DNA of 31,289 bases from Gnetum montanum (GCA_015680685.1 MNCI01028255.1:1-31289), one strand, 5' to 3'. Shown: positions 1 through 10,603, numbered from the stretch's first letter. Translations and numbers: made by a program. Notes: generated by a model from the letters alone, not told the origin.

Positions 1-62
1 CTTCATACTTAGCGCATATGGTTTTAAGAATTATTTCAAATTTTAGAATTTTATTTAATAAA

Positions 63-237
63 CTACAACTCCGGTTTACCAACATCGGCCCAAAATATCT
101 CCAGATACCTGTCTTGATATGCCTCTGTGTCTTTGTTACCGTATTCATTGGTCTGGTATGCGATGCCGGATGCATCGGTGTTGGACATGGCTACTGTTTT
201 CGAAGGTAAGTTGCAGGAGGAGTGAACAACATACTGC
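63..237 (-). other. candidate terminal exon, unidentified gene
   Basis: On the minus strand a reading frame runs in from an AG acceptor (plus-strand positions 238-239, preceded by a T-rich tract) to a TAG stop at 63-65. It encodes about 57 residues including AMSNTDASGIAYQTNEYG and ending ADVGKPEL. The composition is soluble and protein-like, and an AATAAA-type signal lies within about 15 bases after the stop. I do not recognise the protein. A rival reading exists on the plus strand: a strong donor (AAG|GTAAG, exon end at 205) pairs with a pyrimidine-rich acceptor ending at 383, giving a 178-base intron, but the plus frame is hydrophobic and may be only the complement. Either could be a gene fragment; neither is proven. 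Confidence 0.22.
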
Positions 238-383
238 CTAAAATTTGAAATAAATCTTTCAGAAAAAAAAACCTTGTTTCGTGATGAAGTAACCTGCACA
301 AATTTTTCGGAAGTTGCAGGGACGAGCTAGAAACACCCTTGCTTGTTCTCTGCCCTTTGTTTTCTATTCTTTGATCTCCGCAG

Positions 384-870
384 TGCAACCATAGCCAGAA
401 CTTTACGCGCGGGACAGAACACAGAAAAATGCAGGTTCAGATTTGGGAGTTTTCTGTACATGGTGCTATTTTCGAAGGCCCCCTTTCCTGACTACCGCCA
501 CCGCGTGTTGTGTTGGTGCCACTGCCGTCGTCGCAGTCCTCACCTACCTCTGTTCACCCGCCGGATCCGCACCTCCATCAGCCAGATCTGTGCCTTTCTC
601 AGCCAGATCTGGCCATTACCGAAGCCGTAGTGGCCACCACGCACAGAACAAAGGCTTCTCTCCTTTCGCCGCTGTTCATCCTCCTTCGTCGCCGACGCAC
701 AGCACTCCCCTGCCGTTTCTGCCTTCTGCGCAGGCACTTTCGCAATGGCCAGCAACGGCGCACAGACTAGCGTGCGTGCCAACTCAAACACCGACAAAAG
801 GAAAATTGGCTCCACTCACAATGGCGCTCGTGTCAGTAGCAGCAGCGGTGCTCCAAGGATGATCTTCAGC
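384..870. other. CpG- and GC-rich segment, possible gene 5' end
   Basis: This stretch is visibly richer in GC and intact CpG than the rest of the window, where CpG has largely decayed to TpG/CpA. It has open frames on both strands (443-862 plus, 540-815 minus), but their products are low in complexity and match no family I know. A near repeat (GCCAGATCTG twice, about 590-613) is present. On the minus strand a donor-like AACAGAG|GTAGGT lies near 543-555, which could join to the exon at 63-237. The retained CpG suggests unmethylated single-copy DNA such as a promoter or first exon, but this is inference. Confidence 0.3.
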
Positions 871-2250
871 ACTGGCGCTCCAATCCAAGGGTTTTAGGCT
901 TTTCTAGGTTCCAACAACTGCGTGAGTGAGGGTTTTAGCATTTTTTCCCTGAATGCAGCAAGCGCAGATGAACTCCAACGATTACACCATTGTAATTCAA
1001 CAACTATGCCAAAATCAGGAGCCTACAAAAGGGCGTAAAACTAAAATATATATATTTTTTTGAAATATTTTTGAGAATGGTATTCCAACGTTTCCACCGA
1101 AATCCATTTGAGCTCTGGCAATAAATTTTCCAAAAGCTAGTTTTTGCCCCAAAATTACACCCATAGCAATCTTATCATCTCATTCAGACTTTGATTTAGG
1201 ACCACACCACAAAGTCTTATCCAATTGAACTTTGATTTGCCAACAACCTTAGAAGCATGACTTGACCTTTGTGAGTTATTGAAAATGAAGCAAGAGGCTT
1301 ACCAAAATTGATCTCATGAGTTTTTAGTTTTCAAATCAAGACTGCTCCATAGAATGGCCAAATGTGCCAACACTCTTGTAGATACTTTTTCTACTCATTG
1401 TATTCTAAGAGTAGTAAGGTATCTATGATTGTGATCTTGAGTCTTTTCTATGTAATTTGCATAGTTTTTATATCATTAGTAGGTAATTGCAAGGCTACTA
1501 TGGGTTGTAGTAAGCTATAGTCTAGCCCTACGAGTAGTTGTAAGTTGCAATTTTTCATAGTCAATTCAATTTATATGTTTTGTACATAAGTTGAGCGATA
1601 AGTTATGAGTTACTACTAGTCATAGTGAGCCACAAACTTAAAATTTCTAGTCACGATGGATCATAATCAACCAAGAAATAGAAGCCAAAATATAGTGATT
1701 TTACTAGTGTGACAAGGTATGAGTTGCACTCTAGTCTTAGGGTAGCTATTATGAGTTGTAGCCATTCACAGTCTCAAAAATTACATTTAAAAAAGAGACA
1801 TGATTTTTAAGTCTAATAGTTAGGGAAAATGAAGAGATACTTCAAAAAGATATAAAAAATCAAAAAAACTAAAGAAAATTTGTCTCATGCCATTCTATGA
1901 TCTTTTCAAGGCTATTTCATTACTTAAGAAGTAGAGTGATATCTTCTTAAGTATTGTAATTAATTGAATATCCATTGATGATTCAACTTGTATTATGAAA
2001 TGGTGTAAGGGTTTGATTGATTGATTATCTATTCTTGGGAGTGTGTTTACTTCTAATTGTACACTATATCAATTTTTTTAGTAGGAATAAGCTATTTTTC
2101 TTTCTTGTTCAATTGAGAATTTGTGCTGGTTCTTTGTACTTGAATGAGCTTAAATCATGGAATCCAAAATAGCTCCTCATTAGATTAGTATAAAAGCTTT
2201 GGTTTAAAGAAAATTTAATTCAAGTGAAGAATTCTCATCATTAATTCAAG
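871..2250. other. AT-rich unassigned intergenic DNA
   Basis: No coding frame or terminal repeat could be recognised. The stretch holds loosely similar short phrases built around GAGTTGTAG and CATAGT between about 1490 and 1770, and a TATAAAAG at 2189-2196. It may include a decayed 5' LTR or leader of element D, whose gag begins at 10896 once element A is removed, but I found no chromovirus-type primer-binding site here. Confidence 0.4.
2246..2250. repeat. target site duplication, left side of A
   Basis: TCAAG immediately precedes the left LTR of element A. The right flank at 10604-10608 is GCAAG, which differs at one base, as expected for an old insertion. Confidence 0.6.
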
Positions 2251-3084
2251 TGATGAGAGAAGTTACTCTAGCATTTTATTCTAATTATTAGAGTGGAAGT
2301 TTCTCTAAAATTAGAGTGGCAATTTTTCTAATTATTAGAGTAGTTGCTCCCAAGCCTATAAATACAGTTCCCAAGCATACAATTTAGGAAGGAAGTATTT
2401 CAAGGGAATTATTTTAGAAGTCTTTTAGGAGTCAAGTTAGAGTATTTTCCAAGTGCCTGCAGCAAGAGGTCTAAGTGTGGATAGATTTCATTCAAGCATT
2501 GTGTACTTGAGCACACCTTTTGTATGGCAATAAAGACGAGCTCTTAGATTCATCCTTGTAGCACTTGAGTTTTTTTTTCTTGCTCATTTCTTTTATTTTA
2601 TTTTCTTCTTCATTTATTTTATTTTATGTTATGCACTTTACATTTCTATTATTATCACACACAGTATGATCACTTCGAGCATGCGTGTAACACTTGGTAA
2701 CCCAATAACAATTAGCGTTTGGTAATCCCAGCAATGTTGCACTGGTTTAGGATGTGTATGGAAAGTGAGAACAGATACTGGTGTTGGGATTAGTTAAAGC
2801 CTAGTTAATCAGTAGTTAAGTTAAATTAGTCACTTAGTTATCCCTCTCTCTCCTCCCTTATTAGCAACAGGACATAAAAACATAAAAGCTATAAAAATCA
2901 TATGCCTCAAGCTTACTTGACCATACAATCGTGACATACAAGTAATTTTGGGAAGAAAATGATCAACCAACCTGTCCTTGTTCCACAAGGGTGCATAAGC
3001 ACTTAGTCCTTGAAATTCAACATGATCATGTGTGAAATGCTCGTATTCCTATGGTTGAGCGTAGGGGTACCTCACTACTCATCA
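2251..3084 (+). repeat. 5' LTR of element A
   Basis: This 834-bp LTR begins TGATGAG and ends CTCATCA, a perfect 7-bp terminal inverted repeat. U3 holds three palindromic units (2272-2347) and a TATAAATA box at 2357-2364. A polyadenylation signal AATAAA lies at 2529-2534 in the R-like core. U5 carries a small hairpin at 2976-2990. Compared with the 3' LTR it has fewer U3 units but about 80 bp more around 2734-2812. Confidence 0.95.
2272..2364 (+). promoter_or_regulatory. A 5' LTR promoter with palindromic U3 array
   Basis: Three units of about 23 bp, each centred on a palindrome of the form TCTAATTATTAGA or TCTAAAATTAGA and followed by GTGG or GTAG, lie directly upstream of TATAAATA (2357-2364). 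The layout suggests an enhancer array for the element's polymerase II promoter. Confidence 0.65.
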
Positions 3085-3104
3085 TTGGAGCCATCGTCAG
3101 GGAC
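3085..3104 (+). other. primer-binding site of A
   Basis: TTGGAGCCATCGTCAGGGAC follows the LTR directly. It is a mutated form of the cleaner site in element C (TTGGCACCGTTGTCGGGGAC). The pattern resembles the TGGCGCCGTTGCCGGGGA-type site used by Athila-group elements, which I recall as tRNA-Asp primed; the tRNA identity is from memory. Confidence 0.75.
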
Positions 3105-3220
3105 TTAGTTGTTTGTGCACTAACTAGAACATAGGAAATCATTCACATCATTGGAATGAACCATTAGGGTTGATTGAGGAAATAATAAACAAGAGTACAT
3201 TGCATACTAAATAGACAAAT

Positions 3221-5486
3221 ATGTCTCCTTCTTCATACGAAAGCGCCTCACCACCTAGGTCTGAAATAGGAAACAATCGACGGCATCATACACATAACAT
3301 TGATCTACCAGTTCCTCAACAAGTTCGAGTGGTATATATTCATCCTGATAAGTATATACCAGACTTCATCTTTATCCTCCATTAAGATGAACAACTGCGT
3401 TGGCAAAAATTAGAAGGTAACATAGTGTTACCTCCCGATCGTTTAGTCCTGAGCATGCTTCTTCGTGCTCTCACATGAATTGTCATGCCACACTTACACG
3501 TAGAATACATTGTGCAAGATAATGACTCAACAGAATACCATCCCATAGAGGCCCAACGTCAAAGGGACTTACAACAAGATAGATATCATAATTCTTTGAA
3601 GTGTAAGTGGTCCCAAGATGCCCCACATGTCTTAATAAAAAATGAGAGTGGTGAACCTACCTTAGGTAGTCAGCCACACAACGATGTTCCTCCTCTTGAC
3701 TTTGGCCAAGGGGTTGTGTATCAAGACCTTCATTCCACTATTCATAACCTAGGTCTTGATACCCACAAGCATAAAGGGTCCAAAAAAGGGACACGAAATC
3801 ATGATAAAGGTGGACATTCTGATCGCAATCGCAATTGGGGCCAAGACTACAGAAGAGAAGGTAGTAGACACCGTCATGGTGATGATTCTCCTTCTTCTTC
3901 ACCTTCATCATCTCCTTCATCCTCTCCTTCAATATCTGGATGTGGTCATAAAGAAAAAGACCATGGGGATAAAGGTAGGTAAAGTGGAAGTCATAGATGA
4001 AATAGCCAGGAAAGGGAACGAGGGCACTCTAGAGAGTCACAACATAGAAGAAGGGAGAGTAGGGAACAATGTAGGCATCATAAACACCATGGACGAGATG
4101 ATCATGATGAACCCCTACTCACTACTTGAAGTATGTTGGACATAACTAAGGCTATTAGAATTCCAACAAGGCACCAGAAAGATAGTAGGATCAAGAGATT
4201 AGATATGAACAATATCCCACGATTTGAAGGGGGATATAATGCTGATCCTCAGAATCATTTACAAGCATTCCATGATGCGTGTGCCTTACAAAATATAGAG
4301 AATGAATGACAAAAACTTAGGTTGTTTCCATGGACACTAGTTAAAGAAGTGAAAATCTGGTACTGGTCTTTAGAACTAGAATCCATTCGTAGGTGAAGTA
4401 CTATGTTAGAACTATTTAATGACAAGTACCAAACATACTCCCGAGTGTCTAACTTGTGAAGGCAAATCCAAGGCTAGAAACAAGGAGGAAATGAAACATT
4501 GGATGCTACCATGGGCTGAGATTATCCACTATTACATCATTGTCCTAGCCATGGTTATTGGCAAAGGGATCAACTGCGCCATCTCGTGAATGGGCTTAGG
4601 CATGAAATAAGAAGAACCCTTGGGACTTATGCCCAAGAGAGACTATCCAAGCTTAGGTCCCATCAAATTCAAAGACTATTGGATCAAGTTGCTAAGGAAT
4701 AAGGTGAGCTATGGAAGAGAGAAAGTGCAGAAGAGTATAACCAAGATCCTTCCCTCCAGAAGAGGAGAGTAAGATTTTGTGAGGATGAAGAAGAGTCACC
4801 ACTCAAAGAGATGGTGAATAGGAAAAATTTGCCTATCCAAAAGATGACATCAGAATTTTTGGCAAAGGTAGACCAAATGTGGGATTCCCTAGACAATAGA
4901 TTTCAAACTATTCTTAAAATAGTAGAAAATTCTAGAGAGCAAGGTAGTGATCATGAAAAAAGAAAAAAGAGAGAAGATGAACATGAACGTAGCAAGGGTA
5001 AGGGCAAAGTTGCCATCATTGAAGAGGTTGTGGATTTGGAAATAGACAATGATAGTGGATGTGAGATATGTCAATATGACCATCTTAAGGGATGTTTCCT
5101 TGTAATCTCACATCTGCAGGAGTATGAGGTGTATGCACTCAACCCACAATTAAATAAAAGGAAAAAACCCTGAAGGTTACCTTATCCTCAAGGTAACCCA
5201 AGGTAGTTCCACCAACCCTTAACATATTATGCTAGTGGAACTCCACCACAACTGATTGAGAAATATCAACCGTGGCAACATCCACAATCATAGGGAATGC
5301 CACCACCAAGGCAACAGTATCCTTACCAGTAGCCTGACCCGTATGGATATTATGTGCAGCAACCAATCTTCTAGAGGCAGTATTCCTCAAGCATATCATC
5401 CTTCTCATCCGACCGCATCTCTTCCACCAATAGCTCCACTACCACCTGCTCCCATGATGCAAGGTGAAATCCCTATCCAACCGTAG
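3221..5486 (+). pseudogene. gag of element A, decayed
   Basis: The ATG at 3221 (MSPSSYESAS) is supported by homologous starts in B (12332) and C (15498). The order is: N-terminal region with YIHPDKYIPDF (about 3330-3366); a basic, His- and Ser-Pro-rich linker (about 3740-3980); the Gag core from about 4200 (LDMNNIPRFEGGY) through WYWSLELESIRR and KYQTYS to LRHEIRRTLGTYAQ; then an acidic/basic stretch and a short zinc-knuckle-like CEICQYDHLKGC near 5062-5097. A Pro/Gln-rich tail follows. It would form the particle shell and bind RNA. Stops and frameshifts are frequent, many at Trp, Gln or Arg codons (for example TGA at 3476-3478 where B keeps TGG). It is not functional. Confidence 0.85.
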
Positions 5487-5498
5487 TAATGTAAAGCC

Positions 5499-6224
5499 AT
5501 GAGGGCTATTAACTCTCAACCTACTATTGGTTCCAACAACCACATGAAAAAAAGACCTTTCTTTAAAACCAACAATCCAACCAATCCCTTGCAATCACAA
5601 GTGGATGATTCCTTAGGTACCTCAGTATCAATCAAAATTTTGGAGCCCCCTTCAACTCAACCACTGCACTCAATGCATACGGTCATCCTAACACATGTCA
5701 TCACCGATTGGATTAAAGCTAGCCACCTTCCCAGAAAATTATTTGGTCTTGGAAGTCCTCTAATATACTTACAAATTGCTGGAAATGCACCATGCAAGGC
5801 TCTTTTGGATTCAGGTTCTGGTTTTAACTTGATTTCTCAAGAAATGTACAAGGCCTAGAACCTGCCTCCATTAAAAAAGAGTAACATCCATCTAGAGTTG
5901 GTCGACCAGTCCATCACTATCCCATTGGAACTGGTGGAAGACATTGTTACCACTATTTTTGGGTGGTTATACCCAGCTGACTTCCTAGTGATTTAGGTAA
6001 GCAATGGTAGGGGGGACTTCCCAATCATAATGGGAAGAGCATGGCTAAGCACCATTGATGCATGCCTAGGAATCCATGATCTTTCCCTAGAAATATCAAA
6101 GGAAAATACATTTGGAAAGATCGAGAAGAAGAAAGTTTCGTGCATCACATACAGTGAAATAGGGTGTAATTACGTGCAGAGGTCATGGTTTGTGCAAATT
6201 TTAACATTGCTTGCATGCAATTAG
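5499..6224 (+). pseudogene. aspartic protease region of A, decayed
   Basis: The frame runs on from the gag tail and contains the retroviral-type aspartic protease signature ALLDSGSGFNLIS (about 5793-5831). The downstream half IIMGRAWLSTIDACLG (about 6027-6080) corresponds to the flap and second half of the fold. In life it would cleave the Gag-Pol polyprotein. A stop follows KA near 5856, and another interrupts VI near 5996. The active-site DSG is intact here, unlike the copy in B where it reads DLG. The homologous block in B is at 19318-19791. Confidence 0.82.
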
Positions 6225-7414
6225 TGTGCACAAGTGATCAACATACAAAGATGCTTGTATGAAACAGCCACACAATAGGAAGGCACCCAGTGGTTGATAG
6301 CTGATCAAGAAAGTAGTTCACTCATATGCATGGAACCAACTGAGGGTTTGACTTGCACTTACATCGATAGCATAGATGCATTAGAGCAAGTCCACCACCA
6401 ACTTCCAAGTCTTAACCTTGAAAATGTCAACTGGGGGAAGTTGGAAATCCCTAAGAAATTTAAGTAAGATCCCCTTGAGCTGAAACCATTGCCCACCGGT
6501 ATGGAATACATGTTCCTCAAAATGGAAAATCGATAATTATCAACATTAAGCTTGCTCCTCAACAAAAAGAAAAACTGCTGAAGGTAATCAATAGATGGTC
6601 AAAAGCCTTCACTTGGTCATATCCTAAATTAACTAGAATAGATCCTAGGATATGCCAACATAGGATTTACACCGACCCCTCCATGAAGCCTTGAAGGCAA
6701 CTGCAGAGGCGTTTGAACCCAAAACTGAAGCAAGTAGTCAAGGAAGAAATCAAATAGCTTCTCAAGGCTGGGTTCATATATCCCATTGTTGAGAGTGAAT
6801 GGGTTAGCCCGTTAGTTATTGTGCCTAAAAAGAGAAGCAAATAGAGGATATGCATAGATTTCAGGCTACTGAATATGGCAACATTCAAAGATCACTTTCC
6901 ATTGTCATTTGTTGACCAAGTCTTAGACACCATCACAGGGCATCACTACTAAATTTTTCTAGATGGATATAGTGAATATAATCAAATACAAATAGCCCTA
7001 GAAGACCAAGCCAAGACTACATTCACTAGTCTTTGGGGAATGTTTGCATACAAACAGATGATGCTTGGCTTGTGTAATGCCCCTACAACATTTCAATGAC
7101 TAGTTCTAAGCATCTTCTAACAACAAATAAGAAATGGTATGGACGTCTTTATGGACGACTTCTCCACTTATGGAGCAAACTTTGATCAAGCCTTAAACTG
7201 GTTAGAGCAAGTGTTAAAAAGATGTGTAGAAACCAATTTGAGGCTCAACTGGCAGAAAAGTCATTTGATGGTCCAAGAAGGCATAGTAATAGGGCATAAA
7301 ATCTCACACACAAGGATAGAGGCAGACCCTGAGAAAATCAAAATTATCCAAGGAATTACCCATCAACTAGAAACTATCAAAGATATTCAGTCATTCCTTG
7401 GACATACTGGCTAC
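6225..7414 (+). pseudogene. reverse transcriptase of A, truncated and decayed
   Basis: After a linker (EGLTCTYIDS, about 6332-6361) the RT starts near 6600. Recognisable blocks are VSPLVIVPKK (from 6803), RICIDFRLLN (about 6846-6875), a FLDGYSEYNQ block (about 6954-6985), GLCNAPTTFQ (about 7069-7098) and the catalytic FMDD at 7148-7159, followed by ETNLRLNWQKSH and GIVIGHKIS. This is the Athila type of Ty3/gypsy RT. The catalytic aspartates survive although the frame is broken by several stops. After FLGHTGYLR the homology to B stops abruptly at about 7414, where RNase H should begin; the sequence resumes in the integrase C-terminal region. Confidence 0.88.
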
Positions 7415-7887
7415 CTCCGTACACTATCCATGGCATGTAACCTCAACCTTGATCTTGATCTAGCATAGAAACAATGATTAGTAACCCTTAACTTGATAGA
7501 TGAAAACTAATAGCTACCTTGTCATCTAACAAGTTGCACAAGGCATTCAATAAACAACATCATGACCTAAGGAATAGAAAAGTTAAATATCAACCAGGAG
7601 ATAAGGTTCTCTACTGGAATCCCACACATGTGCCACAACATACTAAATTTCAAACACTGTGGGAAGGACCTTATATTATTTATGCAACTTTTCCTTCAAG
7701 CGCCATGACAATATACAAACCTAAGAGCCCAAACAACAAACTGTTGGTTAATGTACAACAAACCAAACCTTTCCATGAGCTTAGGATAGCCAGTACACAT
7801 GCTACCTCTCTTGGTGGACAACCTTGCTCACTATTTTGGATCTCCTACTTCCAACTTAGTTGTGGGGCAGATGGCCACCTATGCTAA
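7415..7887 (+). pseudogene. integrase C-terminal fragment of A
   Basis: This piece corresponds to 22558-22990 of element B. It encodes HKAFNKQHHDLRNRKV followed by YQPGDKVLYWN and WEGPYII (WEGPY at 7660-7674), the GPY/F-type C-terminal module of Ty3/gypsy integrases that binds DNA. No chromodomain is visible, as expected for Athila. The HHCC zinc finger, the catalytic core and all of RNase H are absent, because about 1.5 kb present in B (about 21069-22558) is missing here. The frame from 7519 to the stop at 7887 is open, so this tail is less damaged than its surroundings. Confidence 0.82.
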
Positions 7888-9312
7888 CCATTATAGGCCC
7901 TTAGTTCTTTTTGAATTTTTCTTTTACACATTTTTTTTACACATTCTTTAAATTTTTCTTATTTTTGTTTTACACCATCATTCATGTTTTTACTATTTCT
8001 TTGTTTACTTGATTTACTTTTATTTGTCATCTAATAACTGCTCATGATGGTGGATTGAATTATATCATATTGATTGCTAATGTTTTGTTTTTACCTTTGA
8101 ATTATGATGCTGATATTAAGGTATGGTTCTTTTGGTAAAACAAGCAACGAGTCCATGCCATCCACTCATCCATACATCTCTATGGTCTCCTTTGGCTTGG
8201 AACTGTACAGTCCCTCTTTTTCTAAGTAAACTTTTAATGAATTAGTGGTTGGGTATTTTTCAAACCAAGGAAAGACCCAAAGGATGAAAAGGGTATGACT
8301 TCAAGGGGATTCGATGCATTCGTATTGGCCATTCTCTTGGGTGCTTGGATGTTTTGCCTTGGGTTTTCTGCCATTCTAACATTGTTCAAAAATCAGGAAG
8401 CCAAGTGAATAAAAATAAGTCTTTGCATGATGTGGTTCTCACGTAAAAAAAAAAGTGAGAATTCAAAGCATACCCCTTAGACATAATAAAGAAATATGGG
8501 CTACAAGCACAAGTTATGGAACTAGAAAGACATGTTACCCATGCCTAATGGTTCCCTCTGACTAAGGCCCTTTCTCACTTCCTACTTCTCCATCTCACTC
8601 TCCTCAGAATGGTGGTGACTCTTTGTGGAAGAATTCTTGTTGCTTCAAGTGGATGGATTGGTCAAGTGTGTTGATGCTAGGTCACTAGATATGGTTTTTT
8701 TCAATCTGGATTTGCAATGAGTTCTACTCAGTTACATTAACCATAAAATACACAAGGGGCTTTACACAACCTTGTTCTTGGGATTCCATTCCATTCTCTC
8801 ATCTCCATCTTTCTTCCCATTTTCCACCTCATTGCTGGTTTTATCATTAGTCCATTCTGGGTTGATGCATTTTTTTTCTTTAGTGAATTCTTGTGGATAA
8901 ATTTTTAACTCTTACTTCCAAATCACATTCCTAGAGCCTACGGACTCTTTGGTTTGTGGGTTTGTCAGGGCATAAAAGGCATGAGCCTACTTTGGGGAGG
9001 ACCCACTAGCATTTCTTTTTGGTGCAATTGTTAACTTCTTTCCCTTAAACATTTCCTACAATCAATCATTTCTTGTTTCATCCCCATCCATGACATCCAT
9101 TTTATTAGCGTTGTTGTTGATATTTTTTCCCATCTTTCTTGTTCCTCATATTTTTCCATCTTATAGCTAATAGAGGTTTGCTCTTAGTCATGGGGGCCCT
9201 AGCACATATTTTTCAATTTTCTTCATTTTACTATTCACCTAACCCATACACCTTGGGTAGTCACCTGTGATAAATCTCTGAACCATTTTCTGCCATAACC
9301 ACAACTCAGCCA
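7888..9312 (+). other. non-coding post-pol region of A
   Basis: No coherent ORF is visible. The region starts with a T-rich tract with repeated TTTTACACATT-like phrases (about 7905-8035), followed by an A-rich run at about 8444-8455. It aligns by eye with 22991-24400 of B, including blocks such as GGGCTACAAGCA..GGTTATGGAACTAGAAAGACATG near 8500-8540, and a shared block GCCTAYGRACTC near 8936. This is therefore inherited element sequence rather than a later insertion. Confidence 0.65.
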
Positions 9313-9394
9313 ATGCACTTCATATTGAGGCAAGGTATCAACTGCATTATGGTTTATCTATCCTTGCTTATTTATGACTGTGTTGTGTGTGTAG

Positions 9395-9522
9395 ATGGTG
9401 ATCATACAAAAAATGGATTGGGCTTGGAGGAAGCACTCAAGATGGACTGGAACTGGAGCATTTACAAAAGGAGCAAGTATAGTGGCGTGGCTATGGATAA
9501 ACAATGGAAGGCGCAATCTTAG
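9395..9522 (+). pseudogene. remnant of downstream ORF start in A
   Basis: An ATG at 9395 directly follows an acceptor-like TGTGTTGTGTGTGTAG ending at 9394, the same arrangement as the ATG at 25079 in B. A short open frame (MVIIQKMDWAWRKHS...) continues, but it soon reaches the 3' terminal sequence that C also has (C 17438 onward, A about 9490 onward). I read this as the first part of the accessory ORF with most of the gene deleted. The protein match to B is weak, so the homology rests mainly on position and the splice-site context. Confidence 0.35.
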
Positions 9523-9710
9523 CATTGGCGGCAACACGCTTCGTTTTCTTTCTCTCTCTTTCTCTACAAGCTGCCAAATAAAGGTTTGGATGTCATTTAT
9601 GTACAAGTGTTCACCACAATGGTTATGAACACTAATGTTGTAATATGCTTATTGATCTGTTCACTGGGCACGTTGAGTCTGTCATCCCATTCCACTATTA
9701 GTTGTCAATT

Positions 9711-9783
9711 AGTCAATAATTCCATACCTTCCCAATATTTTGTAAGGAACTCAAGGACGAGTTTTCATTCAGTCGTGGGGGTA
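9711..9783 (+). promoter_or_regulatory. sub-terminal conserved block and polypurine tract of A
   Basis: The block AGTCAATAAT...CCATACCTTCCCAATATTTTG...AAGGAACTC..GGACGAG...CATTCAGTC ends in GTGGGGGTA immediately before the 3' LTR. The G-run is the plus-strand primer (polypurine tract). The same block precedes the 3' LTRs of B and C. Confidence 0.8.
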
Positions 9784-10603
9784 TGATGAGAGTGGTTACT
9801 CTAGTGGTTTATTCTAATTATTAGAGTGGTAGTTTCTCTAAAATTAGAGTGGCATTTTCTCTAAAATTAGAGTGGTATTTTCTCTAGAATTAGAGTAGTA
9901 GTTTTTCTAATTATTAGAGTAGTTGCTTCCAAGCCTATAAATACAGTGCCAAGGCGCACAATTTAGGGAGGAAGTCTTGGAAGGAAGTCTTTCAAGGGAA
10001 GTCTTTTAGAAGTCTTTTAAGAGTCAAGTTAGAGTATTTTCCAAGTGCCTGCAGTAGGAGGTCTAAGTGTGGATAGATCTTTATTCGAGCATTGTGTACC
10101 TGAGCACACCTTATGTACGACAATAAAGATGAGCTCTTGGATTCATCCTTGTAGCACTTGAGATTTTTTTTTCTTGCTTATTTCTTTTATTTTATTTTCT
10201 TCTTCATTTATTTTATTTTATTTTATTTTATGCACTTTACATTTTTATTATTAGTACACACAGTACGATCACTTTGAGCATACGTGTAACACTTGGTAAC
10301 CCAATAACGATTAGCGTTTGGTAATCCCAGCAGTTCAGTTCAATTAGTCACTTAGTTATCTCTCTCTCTCTCCTTCCTTATTAAAGCAAGACATAAAAAC
10401 ATAAAATCTATAAAAATCATATGCCTCAAGCTTACTTAAGCATACAATTGTGACATATAAGTAAGTTTGGGAAGACAACGATCAACCAACCCATCCTTGT
10501 TCCACAAGGGCGCATAAGCACTTAGTCCTTGGAATTCGACCGGATCGTGTGTGAAACACTCGTATTCATATGGTTGAACGTAGGGGTACCTTGCTGCTCA
10601 TCA
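9784..10603 (+). repeat. 3' LTR of element A
   Basis: This 820-bp partner of 2251-3084 has the same TGATGAG/CTCATCA termini. U3 has five palindromic units (9812-9922) against three in the 5' copy. TATAAATA lies at 9936-9943 and AATAAA at 10122-10127. A (TTTTA)n tract lies near 10190-10230. About 80 bp corresponding to 2734-2812 are missing after 10333. A U5 hairpin lies at 10495-10509. Confidence 0.95.
9812..9943 (+). promoter_or_regulatory. A 3' LTR promoter with expanded palindromic array
   Basis: Five units with cores TCTAATTATTAGA, TCTAAAATTAGA (twice), TCTAGAATTAGA and TCTAATTATTAGA precede TATAAATA at 9936-9943. The two extra units relative to the 5' LTR are variants of the middle unit, as from unequal exchange or slippage. 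Confidence 0.65.

Larger units (their letters stand above)
2251..10603 (+). mobile_element. element A: Athila-like Ty3/gypsy retrotransposon
   Basis: Two long direct repeats (2251-3084 and 9784-10603), both starting TGATGAG and ending CTCATCA, enclose a 6.7-kb interior. The order is primer-binding site, gag, protease, RT, integrase tail, long non-coding 3' region, polypurine tract. The RT carries FMDDFSTYG and a following ETNLRLNWQKS block that I recognise as typical of the Athila lineage. RNase H and most of integrase are missing by deletion near 7414, and every ORF carries stops, so the copy cannot move by itself. The flanks TCAAG/GCAAG form a near-perfect target duplication. Confidence 0.93.

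Noticed and set aside
18-209. 63-codon hydrophobic plus-strand frame resembling a membrane segment
   Set aside because: It is the complement of the more protein-like minus-strand frame; no independent support, though the donor at 206 is noted.
443-862. 139-codon plus-strand frame in the GC-rich segment
   Set aside because: The product is Ser/Pro/Ala-rich low complexity, with rival frames on both strands; no domain is recognisable, so it was not called a gene.
871-2250. Assigning this stretch as the 5' LTR of element D
   Set aside because: No TG..CA bounded repeat partner, no primer-binding site and no matching 3' LTR in the window.
2231-2250. CTCATCA at 2234-2240 as an older LTR end next to A
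   Set aside because: The sequence before it lacks the conserved GTATGGTTGAG..GGGGTACC block found at all true LTR ends here.
10190-10230. TTTTA microsatellite as a separate repeat feature
   Set aside because: It is part of the A 3' LTR and has a shorter counterpart in the 5' LTR (about 2590-2630); mentioned there only.
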